DNA of 64,000 nt, from assembly GCA_973895155.1 (NCBI GenBank), contig OZ316895.1:19282001-19346000 (forward strand). Reading direction: 5' to 3'. A model generated the notes under the pieces. It did no database searches. It saw only the letters and a list, made by a program, of their open reading frames with translations, and had not been told where the DNA came from. The position numbers were made by a program, and so were the translations under genes. Origin of the DNA: Marsupella aquatica (lineage: Eukaryota; Marchantiophyta). Below, one piece after another: positions 31,441 to 43,740 of this stretch; position 1 is the stretch's first letter; each line of letters opens with the position of its first letter.

Positions 31441-33037
31441 TCTCTCAAACCAGCTCCTAAGTTGCGTAACAATCACTCCAAATGACACAAGCTGCCCAGT
31501 TGCTACAACCAATGCATAGATACAAGAACTCAAGACAAGACAAGCTGACCACTTGACTACAGTGGTGGACCTAGCCACCTAGTGTCTTCACCAATCCCAA
31601 CACTCTTGCCTAAGTGTTCTTGGTGCCCAAACGGTTACATGGAATTCCTTGAGCAAACAACTTGGTGCCTCTATCACCACCAGTGACAACTCCCATACGA
31701 AATGTCACACGTCGTTCAATGGTCTTTGTAGTCTGCACAAGCAACCAAACATCTCGATAAATAACTCAATAGAATCTAGGAACTCCAAGACCATTATCTT
31801 GACTCAAGCTCACAGACATTGGTAAATAGGCCAGTGAATTAAACCTCCCAAGCCCACATGACCTTGCCATAAGCTGAAGCTAGAGCTGACACCCACTATT
31901 TGTTCAAAATAGTCCGTCTGTCAGATGCCACCCGAGCTTCCCCACTTTTCATCCGTCACTAGCTGACCACCTTGCCTCCAGCACATGCTCATGGTCCAAA
32001 TAACTAGCTTGTCCCTAAGCTTGTCCCAAAATGTTGGGACCGAATTGGCCCTGACTCTAGCAACCAACTCTAAAGTTCCAACTCAACTGAGTGTCTAAGG
32101 CCAAAGTGCACTCAGACCTTAACATCCACACCTACTCTAGACGTAATGTCTCCCCAATGCAAGCTCCCATGAGAAACTAAACGTGGTTTGGCTGCTATTT
32201 TGACAAGATTTGGCAAGTGAGCAAGATAGCCCCCGCAAACCTCAAGAATCAATGGCACCCCTAGACCCAACTGAGCTCATGATGATATATTCCTCCTCAA
32301 GAGCTTTTCAAACCAAAATGATAATTCTAGTAACAAAGGTAGTGAGTATTGAGAAAGAATCAAGTGAAACTAATATACTATCAAACCTACTTCATCATAC
32401 TTGCGGATCAACATTTCTCAAACTCTAGCTTTTTTACGACATATTGATCCTAATATTTCCAAGAAAAAATGAAATAGAAATATAATTTGGATTTCTATTC
32501 AGATTCATGACTTTAATAGAGGACAAAAATAATGCACTCCTACTTCTTTTGATAAGACACTATTATACTATTGGCTACAAATTAAGCTCCAAAATGATAG
32601 ATCAAGTGTTACCTCATTGATGGTTTGTCTAAAATATGGATACTAATAAAAAATAAATTACAAAGTGGAAGATTAGAAATATATTTCTCTTTTAAATTCA
32701 TGATGACTCTTATATTTCTTTGTTGTCTAGGCAAAGGACCCCCTTCCCTAAATTTCCAAAGAGATCTTGTTCTTTAACATCTCATCTATAAATCTATCAC
32801 TCATTCATTTGTTTTTCGGGCCAAATGATGTCTCACTACTATGTTCAAGGCAAGACGTGTTTTATAATCTTGAATGATAAAATTGAGGAATGAGGGGAGA
32901 GTGCCCCTTTCCATTTAATTTATAGTGCTCATTAAGAGGGCATGGATCAAGCCCCAACACTTGGAGGAAAGCCAAGTGGCAAGCATCGAAGGTACAAAAG
33001 TGTGCCCAAAAGATAATGGAGGAACTATATACTATAT
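31441..33037 (+). other. No gene recognised
   Basis: AT-rich from about 32400 on. Short frames only, without coding character. Possibly remnants of the minus-strand unit. Confidence 0.5.
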
Positions 33038-33215
33038 TGTAGCTAATGGACTTACTGTAGTTCATACAATGTAGCTAGTGGAGCTATTGTAGGCTGCACA
33101 CTGTAGCTAGTGGAGCAATTGTAGTCCTGTACTATAGCTAGTGGAGCTACTATAATTTGTACATTGTAGTTTATACACTGTAGTTAGTGGAACAACTATA
33201 ATCCGTACACTATAG
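33038..33215 (+). repeat. Tandem array of ~32-bp units, 4-5 copies
   Basis: TGTAGCTAGTGGAGC-type units start near 33038, 33070, 33102, 33133 and, after a longer gap, 33179. They are diverged from each other. Nothing else is recognised up to 33780. Confidence 0.8.
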
Positions 33216-33787
33216 CCTCGGGGGCACTATATGTAGGGCTCTACATCACGTGCAATGTTTTAGGGTCTAGACCCCCTAACTTTTAAGTGAAAAAAAATTT
33301 GCCCACTCCCTTACTTTCTGAAAAGTGGCCATTTTTGAATTAAATACCCTTATAAAACCTTATCTAAAGTTCTATGATGATTTTAAAAATGCCTATTAAG
33401 AAAAGTAAAGTACCTCAATAGTGTAGAGCCAATTGTGCAAATTGATCCGCATTTCCAATACATTCAATGTATTTAGATCGTGAAGTTGAGTATCTTCTAA
33501 ATTGCATTCATGATTCTTGAATAGTGAAGCATGGTGGGTGCCAGATACCATGAATAGGTAACCTAACACCATGGATTACCTATTCAAGGCATTGGTTCTC
33601 TACCTTGCTTCACAAGCTCCCAACATAATGATGTTCACATGACAAAGGGGAATTGAATCCCTAATTGAGTATAAATCTCAATTTGCCAATCCGCCATCCC
33701 CTACTCTACTCCCTCCCACTAACCCTAAACATGCATCACATACACACACAACAAACTACTTTCAAATAAACAATACTCTATTATATA

Positions 33788-34870
33788 TCACAATTTACTC
33801 ACACTCTCAATGTATGTGGTCAAAGCCTGCAAGTCACTTGCATCTAGTACATGATATACTATGTCAACTATCCCAGACTTCATTGTCAAGTTCACATTTG
33901 AAATTACCATCTCAATATCAATCCATTGTCCATCCGTTGCATCATAAGTGAACAAAGTTTTGTTGTTACCAATCGATTTGTACCAATTACACTGCAAGCG
34001 GCACACACTTCCACTCTGTCCAACTACAGGTACATGCCTGTCCAACAGATCTATTACTTTCCGACGTTTGACCCAATGAGAGCCATAATTCTTCTGTATC
34101 ATAAACTCAATCCTACCCAACCAATATTCTTTCTTTGTAGATATTGCCTCAACAGCAGGCGCTTTTTCTCTTTCCTTCCTCTTCTTTGACTTGGATGATC
34201 TGGTAGAAGGACCAACCTCTGCAGCAAACTCAAACAAAATTGTTATATCACTACCAATGTCAATCAAACAAGTCACAGAGTCACAATTTTCCTTCTCCTT
34301 ACTAGTACTGTAATAGGTCTTTTGGGCTATCCTAGTTAGCCTATCCTTTGACATGAAAGGATTGTAGCATAATTGACTCACAAGATTGGACTTGTAGATA
34401 GTCCTTCCCTCGTAACTTACAGTAGACACTAGTGACCGGGGTGTCTGCACATCAGTTAACTCTGCTTGAACTCCAACCAAGACATGCCTTACTTCATGTC
34501 CTAGTGTCTCCATCTCACAAAATGGGTTAGTGTCCATCTCAATCTCACAATCATCAACTATTAATGGCTCAATAAAATTCTGACTGTCCAGAGTGTCCCA
34601 TGAATCAATCCGATTGAGATCTTCTTCAGGATCATCAAACTTTAGAAACTCTCCAATTGGAGGCTCAGGTCTAGGGCCTACATTAGATCGATGCTCAACT
34701 GTGTCTTCAACATTATCACATATTAACACAACCTCTTTCATGACACTTGTATTTGGCCAAGTCTCTGCCTCCACCTCCCAAGGATGAACCCACCATCGTC
34801 TTTTTGTTGCTGGCAAAGAACTCCTTGGTGACATGTTCAGCTTGCACAACAAATCCTTTGCTTCCTGCAA
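33788..34870 (-). CDS. Unknown protein, C-terminal part of a probable mobile-element protein
   Basis: 360-codon open frame, continuing upstream at the protein level into the decayed sequence at 34871-36190, so it is the C-terminal third of a longer protein. No named domain recognised. Visible: acidic N-terminal stretch with FLKFDDPEEDLNRIDSWDTL, block TCLIDIGSDITILF, basic patch SSKSKKRKEREKAP, and a C-terminal Trp-rich block (EYWLGRIEF, GSHWVKRRKVIDL, QCNWYKSIGNN, TYDATDGQWIDIEMV). Coding capacity has survived over 1 kb among decayed neighbours. It could be a transposon accessory region; I am unsure. Confidence 0.5.
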   Translation of the reverse strand: MQEAKDLLCKLNMSPRSSLPATKRRWWVHPWEVEAETWPNTSVMKEVVLICDNVEDTVEHRSNVGPRPEPPIGEFLKFDDPEEDLNRIDSWDTLDSQNFIEPLIVDDCEIEMDTNPFCEMETLGHEVRHVLVGVQAELTDVQTPRSLVSTVSYEGRTIYKSNLVSQLCYNPFMSKDRLTRIAQKTYYSTSKEKENCDSVTCLIDIGSDITILFEFAAEVGPSTRSSKSKKRKEREKAPAVEAISTKKEYWLGRIEFMIQKNYGSHWVKRRKVIDLLDRHVPVVGQSGSVCRLQCNWYKSIGNNKTLFTYDATDGQWIDIEMVISNVNLTMKSGIVDIVYHVLDASDLQALTTYIESVSKL

Positions 34871-36190
34871 ACCTTCCTTTAGAGCATCAACAACTAGCTC
34901 ATTAGTCTGAACTGCAAAGTAATCAAATAAATTTGGAGCTTGTTCTCCTTCATCCGAAGGATGTAAAGTTTCCCAAACATGATCATGTTTATCATGTGAT
35001 CAATGAATCTTCAATCCCTCTAGTCCATACTCTAATCCAGCTAGTCTATTCAGTCCCACTACACTGTCCAATAGAGATCCAAAGTCATAATTTCTCTCAT
35101 GGCCACTCATGCCACCTACCTTGTTGAAAATATCTCACAGCAATTTGATCCCAACAAGTGAAATGCAACTTGCAGAATATGGGAACTTGTCCCAAAAGGC
35201 ACAGATTAACAATACTACAAAATGACAAGACATGTTGATATCATGGAAAGCCTGCACAAAAATCATGTTCTTCTCTGTGATAGATCCAACATTTCCTGTC
35301 ACAGAATGATCACCATACCTCAACCATAGCCTCCATAATCGGAAGAAGCAAGATACCTTTGATGCCAAGACAACACGGGTTCTTAGGTCATGCTTAAAAA
35401 AGAAGAAAATATCTATGTAGTCTACACAAACCTCCAAGTATATCATGGTCCCAAAGCTTTGTCATGACGAACATCTCGTCGCTCATACATATGCTGCAGG
35501 TAGGCCTGCATTCTTCTGGAAGCTATTCGTTGTGGGCCAGCCCAGTTTTGTCTATCTATCCTATTCACATCATCCCAAATGAATGCAAACCATGCTCATG
35601 AATTGCATAATGGTTATAAATAGATGTGACATATGACAAAGATGCATGCATGCTGATCACCAAGAACTAACATAGCAGACACTCGGTCCAATGGGTTAAC
35701 TGCCTTCTTGCCATTGTGAGGTGGGTCTTGGTCTCCAAAACCATACAAATCTCCATTTGGAAGTATGGACAATGAGTATTGCCACCCAACCCATCTTACA
35801 CTGTACCTAGGAAAGGAACCATTCATAGCAGTATAATCTTTCATCATCAATTTCCTACAACAAGCATCACCATCACTAGCATGGCCCAACAAAAGGACCA
35901 ACATTGTCTCTGCAATGTGTGTCCCACATGGACTTTAGCTGCACCCAATGCTCTCTTACCCAAGGAGCTTTAAACTTGTTACATATTGGTACAACACACA
36001 ATGCCAATTTAGGCATCTTTGCATGCAAAGGATTGACAATGATTACTCTAGCATACATGCCTTTGGCACACTGCTCAAAAGTACTTACAATCTTGTCATA
36101 CCCTTCAGTAGCTGCTCCAACCAGTACTTCCAAGCCAAAAGAACATGTGTGCTCTTCTAAGGGGCCACAAAAACCAATGAGAGTGTCATA
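34871..36190 (-). pseudogene. Transposase-like conserved region of the unknown element, broken
   Basis: Minus-strand fragments in one order: VLVGAATEGYDKIVSTFEQC; GHASDGDACCRKLMMKDY; GFGDQDPPHNGKKAVNPLD; a DRQNWAGPQR block near 35540; DYIDIFFFFKHDLRTRVVLA; FFRLWRLWLRYGDH; DINMSCHFVVLLI. These acid- and aromatic-rich blocks recall uncharacterised multi-copy proteins of eukaryotic genomes that behave like mobile elements, but I cannot give a family name. Stops and shifts separate the blocks. Upstream it is interrupted by a MITE-like insertion and by Copia-3, and it seems to continue at 48363. Confidence 0.5.
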
Positions 36191-36313
36191 GTTAGCTTCC
36201 TATATGTCACACACAATACAATATAGACATCAGCTCATGATGTGAAAACTCACCCAACACATTGAAAAGAACAAGCTAATTTACTATAGAGACAAAAATA
36301 CGCGGTAGCGAGG

Positions 36314-36759
36314 ATCATCAGTTATTAGTTTTGCCGCCTTGAAATTTCTGAATCTCAGCTGAGCAGCTGAGATAGGGCCTTCGCATTTTTGTGCATCTCA
36401 GCTTGAGCAGCTGAGATTGACTCAATCTTAGCTGACCTCGCCGAGATCGGCATAAGGACAAAAAAAACGGATTTATTTTTATTTGATTATTTTTGAAAAA
36501 TTCCAACCAAAAAAAATCGACACAATTTGGCATCCGTACCGTACGGACATTGAACTATCTCGGCGGGTCTTGCCGAGATGTGGTATCCGTAGGGTACGGA
36601 CACCCAATAGTGAAAAGAAATTCATTTTTTTTCTCCATCAAATTTTGAGAAAAATAATAATTTTGTATTTTTTTTTGGCGCCTCAACTTGGCGGCCTCTC
36701 TGAGATGACGTGACGACTGATATCAGGTTGATTGATGGAAAACACTGATAACTAATGAT
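36314..36759 (+). mobile_element. MITE-like element (~446 bp) with imperfect terminal inverted repeats
   Basis: Left end ATCATCAGTTATTAGTTTT and the reverse complement of the right end, ATCATTAGTTATCAGTGTTT, match over ~20 bases with two substitutions and one gap. It has no ORF. Inside are strong stems, for example a 10-bp perfect inverted repeat ATCTCAGCTG...CAGCTGAGAT (36352-36373) and TCCGTAC...GTACGGA near 36540. I find no convincing target duplication; GTAGC occurs near both ends but not flush. Confidence 0.6.
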
Positions 36760-37089
36760 GTAGCTTTACTAAAAACATACAAACATAGGTCTCTCTTTTA
36801 TCCTTGTTTCATCCTCAGCAAACATTACTGGTACATCTCCTGAAATTCCAAATGATTACTTTGATGCACATAGTACTCTCCACACCTCCTGGAATATCTC
36901 TTTTCAAATGCCAGCTCTAAAGGGTGGTAGTTTTGCTCTATCACATTTCAAGGTCTTCAAGACCACCTAGGTTTGCCTGGAAATAATGAGCCAGTTGTCT
37001 GCCTCCAAACTGGAACATTGCTTGGAAAAAGGCCTTGGTTCTCTTATTGTATTGATAACCCTTAGCATTTCTCTACAAGTTCTTAGCTA

Positions 37090-37094
37090 CATCT
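37090..37094 (+). repeat. Target-site duplication CATCT (left) of Copia-3
   Basis: CATCT before TGTTGAG at 37095; the same CATCT follows the other LTR at 48358-48362. Confidence 0.95.
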
Positions 37095-37435
37095 TGTTGA
37101 GCATAGACGACATTTGCAACGGCAAGCCCATGAACCATCCAACGCACAATAGTCAACACAAAGAGATACGTGGTTCACCTCCACATGAGGCTACGTCCAC
37201 GGGAACACACAAGAGCTTTATTGCACTCTAGGCCGACCGGTCATACCAAGCATCCACAACACAAGCTCTCCCTATCTCTCAACTAGCTCCGCAATGAACC
37301 CAAGTTCCACTAGGGTCTGGCATCAGCCCTGGCTATATGCACAATAGCACTACCGCTAACATTAGCTAAGTCCTAACCCGAGTTAGATTAACTGTGTTTA
37401 GCTCATGAGTCACAAGACTAGAGCAATATCTAACA
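37095..37435 (-). repeat. 3' LTR of Copia-3
   Basis: TGTTGAGC at 37095 and TAACA at 37435. On the minus strand it follows the purine tract AAGGGGGAGTT. Confidence 0.93.
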
Positions 37436-37707
37436 AACTCCCCCTTGACTCTTGTCTTGGGGACTGGACTAAATGCTACCATATGGATTCCTCAGTGGGA
37501 AGTTCTAGAAATCACCAAACCAGGTCTTCCCCTAAAAACCACAAGGGTTAACTAAGGGTTAACTAGAACTAAGCCGTAGCTAAACAGGAATGAGTAATCC
37601 ATATACAAATAGTCTTACATTGCTAAATAACTCTACTTACACTACAACTGCAAAACTTGCAAAGTAGCACGGTGTCTTGAGAAACTCTCCAAAGGAATCA
37701 CTTTGGT
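37436..37707 (-). pseudogene. Copia-3 3' end: purine tract, 3' UTR and RNase H terminus
   Basis: Minus strand: the last codons read VIPLE.FSRHRATLQVLQL and end near 37642. ~200 bases of untranslated sequence and the GGGGGAG tract (37438-37446) follow. The coding frame is cut at 37707 by the solo LTR and resumes at 42297. Confidence 0.85.
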
Positions 37708-37712
37708 AAAGG
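37708..37712 (+). repeat. Target-site duplication AAAGG (left) of solo LTR A'
   Basis: AAAGG before TGTGATGCC; the same AAAGG stands at 42292-42296 after GCGCCACA. Removing the LTR rejoins the copia RNase H codons. Confidence 0.95.
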
Positions 37713-38063
37713 TGTGATGCCTTGCCAGGATCACAAAGTACTTAGTTAAGCCTAAAATAATGGCTAAATAAAGATTAGGTAGATAGAATAAGGGAGGAAT
37801 AAGGATCGAAGCCGATTGCAACGTGTTCGGGGGAGATTGTGATAGGATAGGATCCAACGGTCGTGATTAAGTAGGATTAGGGTTATGACCTAATCTGGGC
37901 TTGATCAGGTAAGCCATCAGGAGGCGGCTTCATAGGGAGGGGACCGACACTCTATACACTTGCTCATTTGCTTGTTCGATCAACCTAGGGAGGTGGAAGC
38001 AGCTGCCGATCGATTGGGGGAGGTGGTTAGGGAATTGCTCAAGCTCTTTTCTCTTTCGTTGGA

Positions 38064-41000
38064 ATGACCATGGTGAATCAAGCGGCCAAGTTTTGGGGTT
38101 GTTTGCTTGAAGAAGCACGACAGCTCATACCAACTTACGAAGACGTCGAGCCGGAACGAGCAGCAAGGGAACGGGCGGAGCTCGCGCGGTTATGGGGAAT
38201 TCATAAGACGGCTTTTGCGGGAATGGAAGAAGTCCTTGAGAAATTTGCATGGACTCCCACCAGTGCAGAGCTTGACAAATTGCTGATCCAACATAATCAA
38301 GTCGTTGGAATTTGGGAGGTGATTAAGAACGCTGGGCAGCCGGTGTGGGAGTTGAAGGGTTACACTTCAGCTTGGAGCAAGGAAGCCATTCTTGGAGAGT
38401 TCTCAGGAACGGAGGAGATGAAGCGTAAGGGTAGTTCGGCATCTGCAACACCAGCTAAGCGGAACCGGTCGGAGAGGCAGGCTAAGGCTGAAGCCATGCC
38501 AGTTCGTGATAGGGCAGTAGAGGATAAGTTTATGGCGGGTTGGGCGGATAGGCTACCTGCCGACTTACAACTGCAGTTTGCATGAGAAGAAGATGAGGTC
38601 TTCTGTGCTATCCAGGATAACAAGTATTCGGGATACATGAACAACACCGGCTTAGAGGGATTCATCCGATTACCATGGCAGTTAAAAGAGATACCAGATG
38701 AGGATCTGTTGGACTTTGTGGGATGCTGGGAGGCTTCTTCCAACACGACGCTACTGTATGGAAAGGTGTTCAAACTAACACCTGCGCTTATCGAAGCCGT
38801 CTTCGCTTTACCAATAGGAAGGAAGACTAAGGTGGAGAAAAGGAAGACGTTGCCGGATGACCAGTTTAGGTCATTTCCACTAAGAATGGGTTCTTCGGGA
38901 ATCAATGTACAAACCCGCATATAGGGCAGCTGATTGATTTCCTGAGAGTCACGTTGCATTGTACCTTGCCAAGAGCAGAATTCGGCAAAGCCCAGGTATT
39001 TTTGGTGAAGAATATCGATTCAAGCTGAGACTACAACGACTATCTCTTAATGCAGTTGAAGAAGGCATTGAATGAAGAGAAGCAGAGCATTGGGGAAGGA
39101 GCGGTATCCAGATTAGGGTACCATCTGCGATTACTTTGCTGATATGCAAGAAGCCAGTCTTTTCCACCAGTGTTGCCTATACAGGAGCAGATGCCGATCA
39201 CTGCACCACTTGAGGAGGTGGCGGAGGACGAGCAGCCCCTGAACAAGCGACGGCAAGAGAAGAGGTTGGCAATACAGGCAGTCCAGGGATAGGAGAATTC
39301 CCCTCTCAAGGAACCAGAGGTGGTAACATATGACGTGGTGAGAAATCCGCTGCAACGGCCTACTTGTAATAGCCCATACGCAGGTATTCAACTGGTAGAG
39401 AGGAAGATGACTGCCGAAGAAAGAAACAAGATAAGCAAATGGATTCAGAGTTAGAAGATGGAAGCCGAGGCCGAAGTCCGGAGAGGCCAGTCCTTAGAGC
39501 TTATAACTGGGCCCAAGTGGAGGAACCGATGGAGGTAAATCAACCAGTGGCAGCCCAACAATACTCAGAGGAGGAGATTGGGGGCTTTGCAGAAGAGGCC
39601 GACATGCTCGGTAGTCAGGTTAATGTGGATGACTACGACAATGATTCTGTCGATCATGGGGAGAGACCGGTGCCGGGAGTGAGAACGTTGGGAAGGTTTT
39701 GTGGAAGACTTCCCTCAGTCTTTTATGGCAAGCCGGAGGATCATAAAACCCCAAAGTCTCCTCCACCGGACGTGACACCATTGGAATTTGACCAAATGAA
39801 GGAAGTCAAGGCAGGTCTGAAGGAGAAACTCGACGAGTGGAGGGCCCAAAATGACATGCAGGAACGGCAGCTACCAGGCGGTGATTGGCCGAAGGAAATA
39901 AGATGGCTTAGTGAGAAGCAGGCCGAACCTCTCACTGACTTTGATCAATTACGAGCAGAAGCCTGGGGGAAACGGCCTTGTTGGCAGATGCCAGTATCAC
40001 TTGGCAGATGCCAGTATCACTTGGCAGATCAAAATATGCCAGGGATCGGGCTAGGGAGTATGGAGACATGTGTGGACTGCTAGCCTTAGAAATCTTCGGC
40101 AATTAGTTAGAATCCGGACCATTTCTTAGAAAGGAAATGGCTGACCAAACAAGGTTGGAGGAGGCAATGACGTTGGAGCGATTAAAGAAAGAAGAGGTAA
40201 TCGCTCGGCTTCGCTCCATGGAAGCCAAAGTTGCTAAGACGAAGTCTGATCAACCAACTCAGTAGGATCTCCTAAGCAGCAGGAATTAGAAGTGGCGAAC
40301 AACCAATTGGAAAACTACCAATTGGATAACCAGCAGATCAAGGAAAAATTGACGAAGGTAGAGCTGGAGTTAGCCGATTCAAAAGCATAAGTACAGGGTC
40401 TAAATTTCCAAGTCGAGAAGCTCAGAAAGACGGCTAAGGATTAGGCCACCCAGAGCGAGAAGGCCTTGGCAGAAGCCCAAAGGAAGTATGACAAGTTATT
40501 CGACCCGGTTGGAGGTCATGCGTGAGAAGCATGATGACGCCATTTTCACAACGGCCAATGATCACCTAAGCCGAGTCCAATAGATACGCAAGGAGCTTCA
40601 GGAGGAGCTAATCAGGATAAAGCAGACATGGACGGACGAGGTCACAAAGCTGGAAAGCATCAACGATTCCCAAAGAGCCGCTTTGGATAAGCAAGAGTTT
40701 GAGATTGTGCAGATCTTAAACGAGGAGCTCAAGACAGCCAAAGAGGAGGCGCATCGGCTTAATGAGGAGGTTGAGGATTTATCCCAAGAGCTAGAGGAGG
40801 CCAAAGACAAGATGATCGGCTTGCAGAGGCATGCGGATAATCAAACAAAGAAGTTGCAAAAGTATGCCGAAGCCGGGCACGGATCACCAACTGGACGGTC
40901 TGGGAATACTGAGGTGCCGAAGCCGACATCTATATTGTCAAGAGTAACAGGGGGTAAGGCAATGCAATTGGTTGCGGATCTGGCCAAAACATTCATGGGG

Positions 41001-41396
41001 CCAGCAGGTACTTCTAGGGTACCTCTTAAAGCCACGCCAGAAGAGGTCAAGAGTATGGCCGCCCACATTTGTGGGACTGTTGCTACAAAGGCAGCCGTGG
41101 TAGAGATAAGTAATGCCAATGAACTTGGAGCTGTGGTAACAGGTTCAGACACCGGTACAGCCACCATGGACTACCAGAATGTGAAGCCATGGAAGATCGA
41201 TACAAAATGTATTGGAGAGCAGGCTTGGATTGAGGAAGTGAAGGCCAACGCTATCCAAGCCGTTTCCCAGGAGGATGCCGATGCCGGGGCCGACAAACCA
41301 GAACCCGAAGTTGAGGAGGCTGAAGGGATCAAGCCGGAGCCGATGGCAGGAGAAGGCATAGAGTCGGAAGATTCGGGCTTACCCCCGGTCATCTGA
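38064..41396 (+). pseudogene. LTR-encoded coiled-coil protein, family A' (broken)
   Basis: ATG 38064 opens a frame homologous to family A from its first residues (NQAAKFWGCLLEEA, ERAARERAELARLWG). A TGA at 38583 replaces an Arg codon (CGA to TGA). The frame then continues with LYGKVFKLTP and FALPIGRKTKVEKRKTLPDD, shifts near 38885, and is seen again at 39439-40083 (VPGVRTLGRF, PPPDVTP, LPGGDWPKEIRWL) and at 40683-41396 (coiled coil KTAKEEAHRLNEEVEDLSQE, acidic C-terminus). A 20-bp tandem duplication lies at about 39986-40027. The protein would be about 1,050-1,110 residues. Conservation of all blocks with family A shows the ORF is an ancient LTR component. Confidence 0.85.
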
Positions 41397-42291
41397 CAAT
41401 TAAGGAGGGCCAGTCATTGGTTGGAAGGAGGACGTGGCGGTAGGAGAAGGGCTTGGGCCAGAAGGGCGCGGCCTTTGTAGGATGGGACAGGGCAAGTAGC
41501 GCCCTGTCGGCTTAGGTAGTATTAGATGCTTGGTTCCCACAGGGTTCCGGGCTAGTCAAGTTTTTTAGGTGATAGTCTTTTAATTAGATTATCGCGGTGG
41601 AAGGCCGTGAGTTGTGGTTAGGATTTTCGCCTTTTCCCTTGAATGCGCTACAAGGATAAAAACCTGGGCAGCGTGGCTCGGGGGGCTTTTTCTTAGTCAA
41701 GACTCTAGTGTAAGTCAGTATTGCTAGCATACAGCTCTCGGCTAAATCTAGACTGCGGATTATTAGTAAACCACAAATTCCCATTTCTGTGCAATTGTTT
41801 GAATTGAGTTGGCTTTGTTGCCTAGTTCGTAGATTCTTGCAATCATGGCGTTGTGTGTGGTGATACTTGTCGCTTGATTGATTTAAGTCAGTTAGAGCGA
41901 TACTGTGAAGCTATACGATCGCATTGTCTTGATTGGAGACTGCCAAACCAACTCTGAGAGAAAAGTGAGGATTGAGAGTGTTTTATTGGTAAAAATGTGG
42001 GTTGAGTCGGTCTGAGAAAAACCTTCAGCTGGCTTAAGAGATTAAGCCGTAGAGGTACATTTCGGGGGCGGAATACAAACATACCCGACAAAGTCAATTG
42101 AGAATTAGATGTCACAGCAATGCACAATTTGCAAGCCTAGTGAAAGAATTGATCCAGCATACTGTGGATCGAGAGTAGATCGCGTTTCCAAGCCGAATGG
42201 TAGCCAAACCACCATAAGCCGACCATAAGTAGGGGTTTATAGCAGGTGGCGGATGGTTCTTGGGGTTAGAGGTGTTGGGAAATGCGCCACA
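41397..42291 (+). other. Gene-free tail of solo LTR A'
   Basis: Corresponds to 3285-4205 in LTR A; GCGGAATACAAACATACC..GACAAAG matches GCGGAATCCAAACATACC. No ORF. Confidence 0.8.
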
Positions 42292-42296
42292 AAAGG
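42292..42296 (+). repeat. Target-site duplication AAAGG (right) of solo LTR A'
   Basis: Right partner of 37708-37712. Confidence 0.95.
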
Positions 42297-43740
42297 CATC
42301 AGCGGGATTCACTCAATCTTGACTAGCTCAAAAGTTTTATCAGACATTGCTTGCCTTATAAAATGGTACCTGATATCAATCTGCTTCACCCTGCTATCCA
42401 TCACCTGGTTAGCAGCCAAGTGAAGAGCACTCTGACTATCATAGTTTAGAGTCATTTTGTCATGCTCTAAACCCATCTCCGCGATCAACTTGTCCAACCA
42501 AATTGCTTCCTTTGTTGCTTCTGCTGCTGCAACATACTCTGCTTCTGTAGTAGACTAAGATATACACTTCTGCAAGGTAGATTTCCAACTGATAAACCTC
42601 CTCCAAGAGTAAATATAAATCCAGTTGTAGACCTCCTTGTGTCCAGACAGCCTCCATAGTCAGAATCTACATAGCCAACTAACGTTCTATCTGATCTCGC
42701 ATCAAATAGTAATGCATAGTCCTGTGTTCCCTTCAGATACCTAAGAATCCACTTCACAGCTTCCCAATGTACCTTCCCTAGATTTGACATGAATCTGCTA
42801 ACCTTGCCCATCGCTAGGGCCAGGTCAGACCTAGTACAAGTCATCAAATATATCAGACTGTCTACTGCCCTTTCATAAGGAATCTTAGCCATCAGACCTT
42901 TCTCCACAGCATCCGTAGGAGAGAAAGCCGATGATAACTTGAAATGTGAAGCTAAAGGAATACTCACTGGCTTACAGTTCTCCATGTTGAATCGTGCAAG
43001 TACTTTCCTCCCATACTGGCCTTGACTCAAGCACAATTGTCCAGGGTCAGAGTTCCTAAAAATCTCCATCCCTAAGATTCTCTTGGCCTTACCAAGATCC
43101 TTCATCCTGAATTCAGCACTCAATTTCGCCTTGAGACTGTCAACCTCAGATTAATCTTTAGCCACAATCAGCATGTCATCCACATAGATCACCAGAATGA
43201 TGAAACCAAATACATCATTTTTGACTGATTTCGTATACACACAAGGATCATACACCATCCTTGTAAACCTTGAGCAAACATGAAATCATCAAACCGCTTG
43301 TTCCACCGTCTGGGAGACTGCTTCAATCCATACAAGGACTTGAGCAATTTGCAAACTAAGTTTTCTTGGCCCTTCTTCATAAAGCCTAGTGGTTGTCTCA
43401 TAAAGATCATCTCTTCCAAGTTGCCATAGAGAAAAGTAGTAACAACATCCATCTGATCCATCACTAGACCAAAAAACATAACAAGCTGACACAAGATCCG
43501 AATTGTGGAATACTTAGCCACCGGTGAAAATACCTCATTGTAGTCCACTCCTTTCTCCTTAGTGAACCCCTTGTAGATCTTATCTCCACCGTCTGAAGGA
43601 CTGTCCTTCAACTTGTAAATCCACTTGCTGTCCACCACTTGCTGACCTCTTGGAAGCTCTACGAGCTCCCATGTCTTGTTGTCACTCAAAGATTGCAGCT
43701 CCCTCTACATTGCTGCATTCCACTCATGCTTCTGCTTTGA
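42297..43740 (-). pseudogene. Copia-3 reverse transcriptase-RNase H
   Basis: Minus strand, in order: NKTWELVELPRGQQVVDSKW, EKGVDYNEVFSPVAKYSTIR, MDVVTTFLYGNLEEMIFMRQ, SLYGLKQSPRRWNKRFDDFM, YVDDMLIV (near 43165), FRMKDLGKAKRILGMEI, SLIYLMTCTRSDLALAMG, GYVDSDYGGCLDTRRSTTGF and the RNase H end NYDSQSALHLAANQVMDSR. About four frameshifts or stops interrupt it. A short gap after KIYKG removes the ARLVAKG segment. Confidence 0.9.

Larger units (their letters stand above)
37713..42291 (+). mobile_element. Solo LTR of family A' (4579 bp), ORF-bearing
   Basis: Starts TGTGATGCCTTG, ends GCGCCACA, with AAAGG duplications. Same length class and same gene order as LTR A (TATA region, ORF, gene-free tail) and the same protein family, but well diverged at nucleotide level. 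No internal region, so it is a solo LTR. Opposite orientation to its host Copia-3. Confidence 0.93.
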
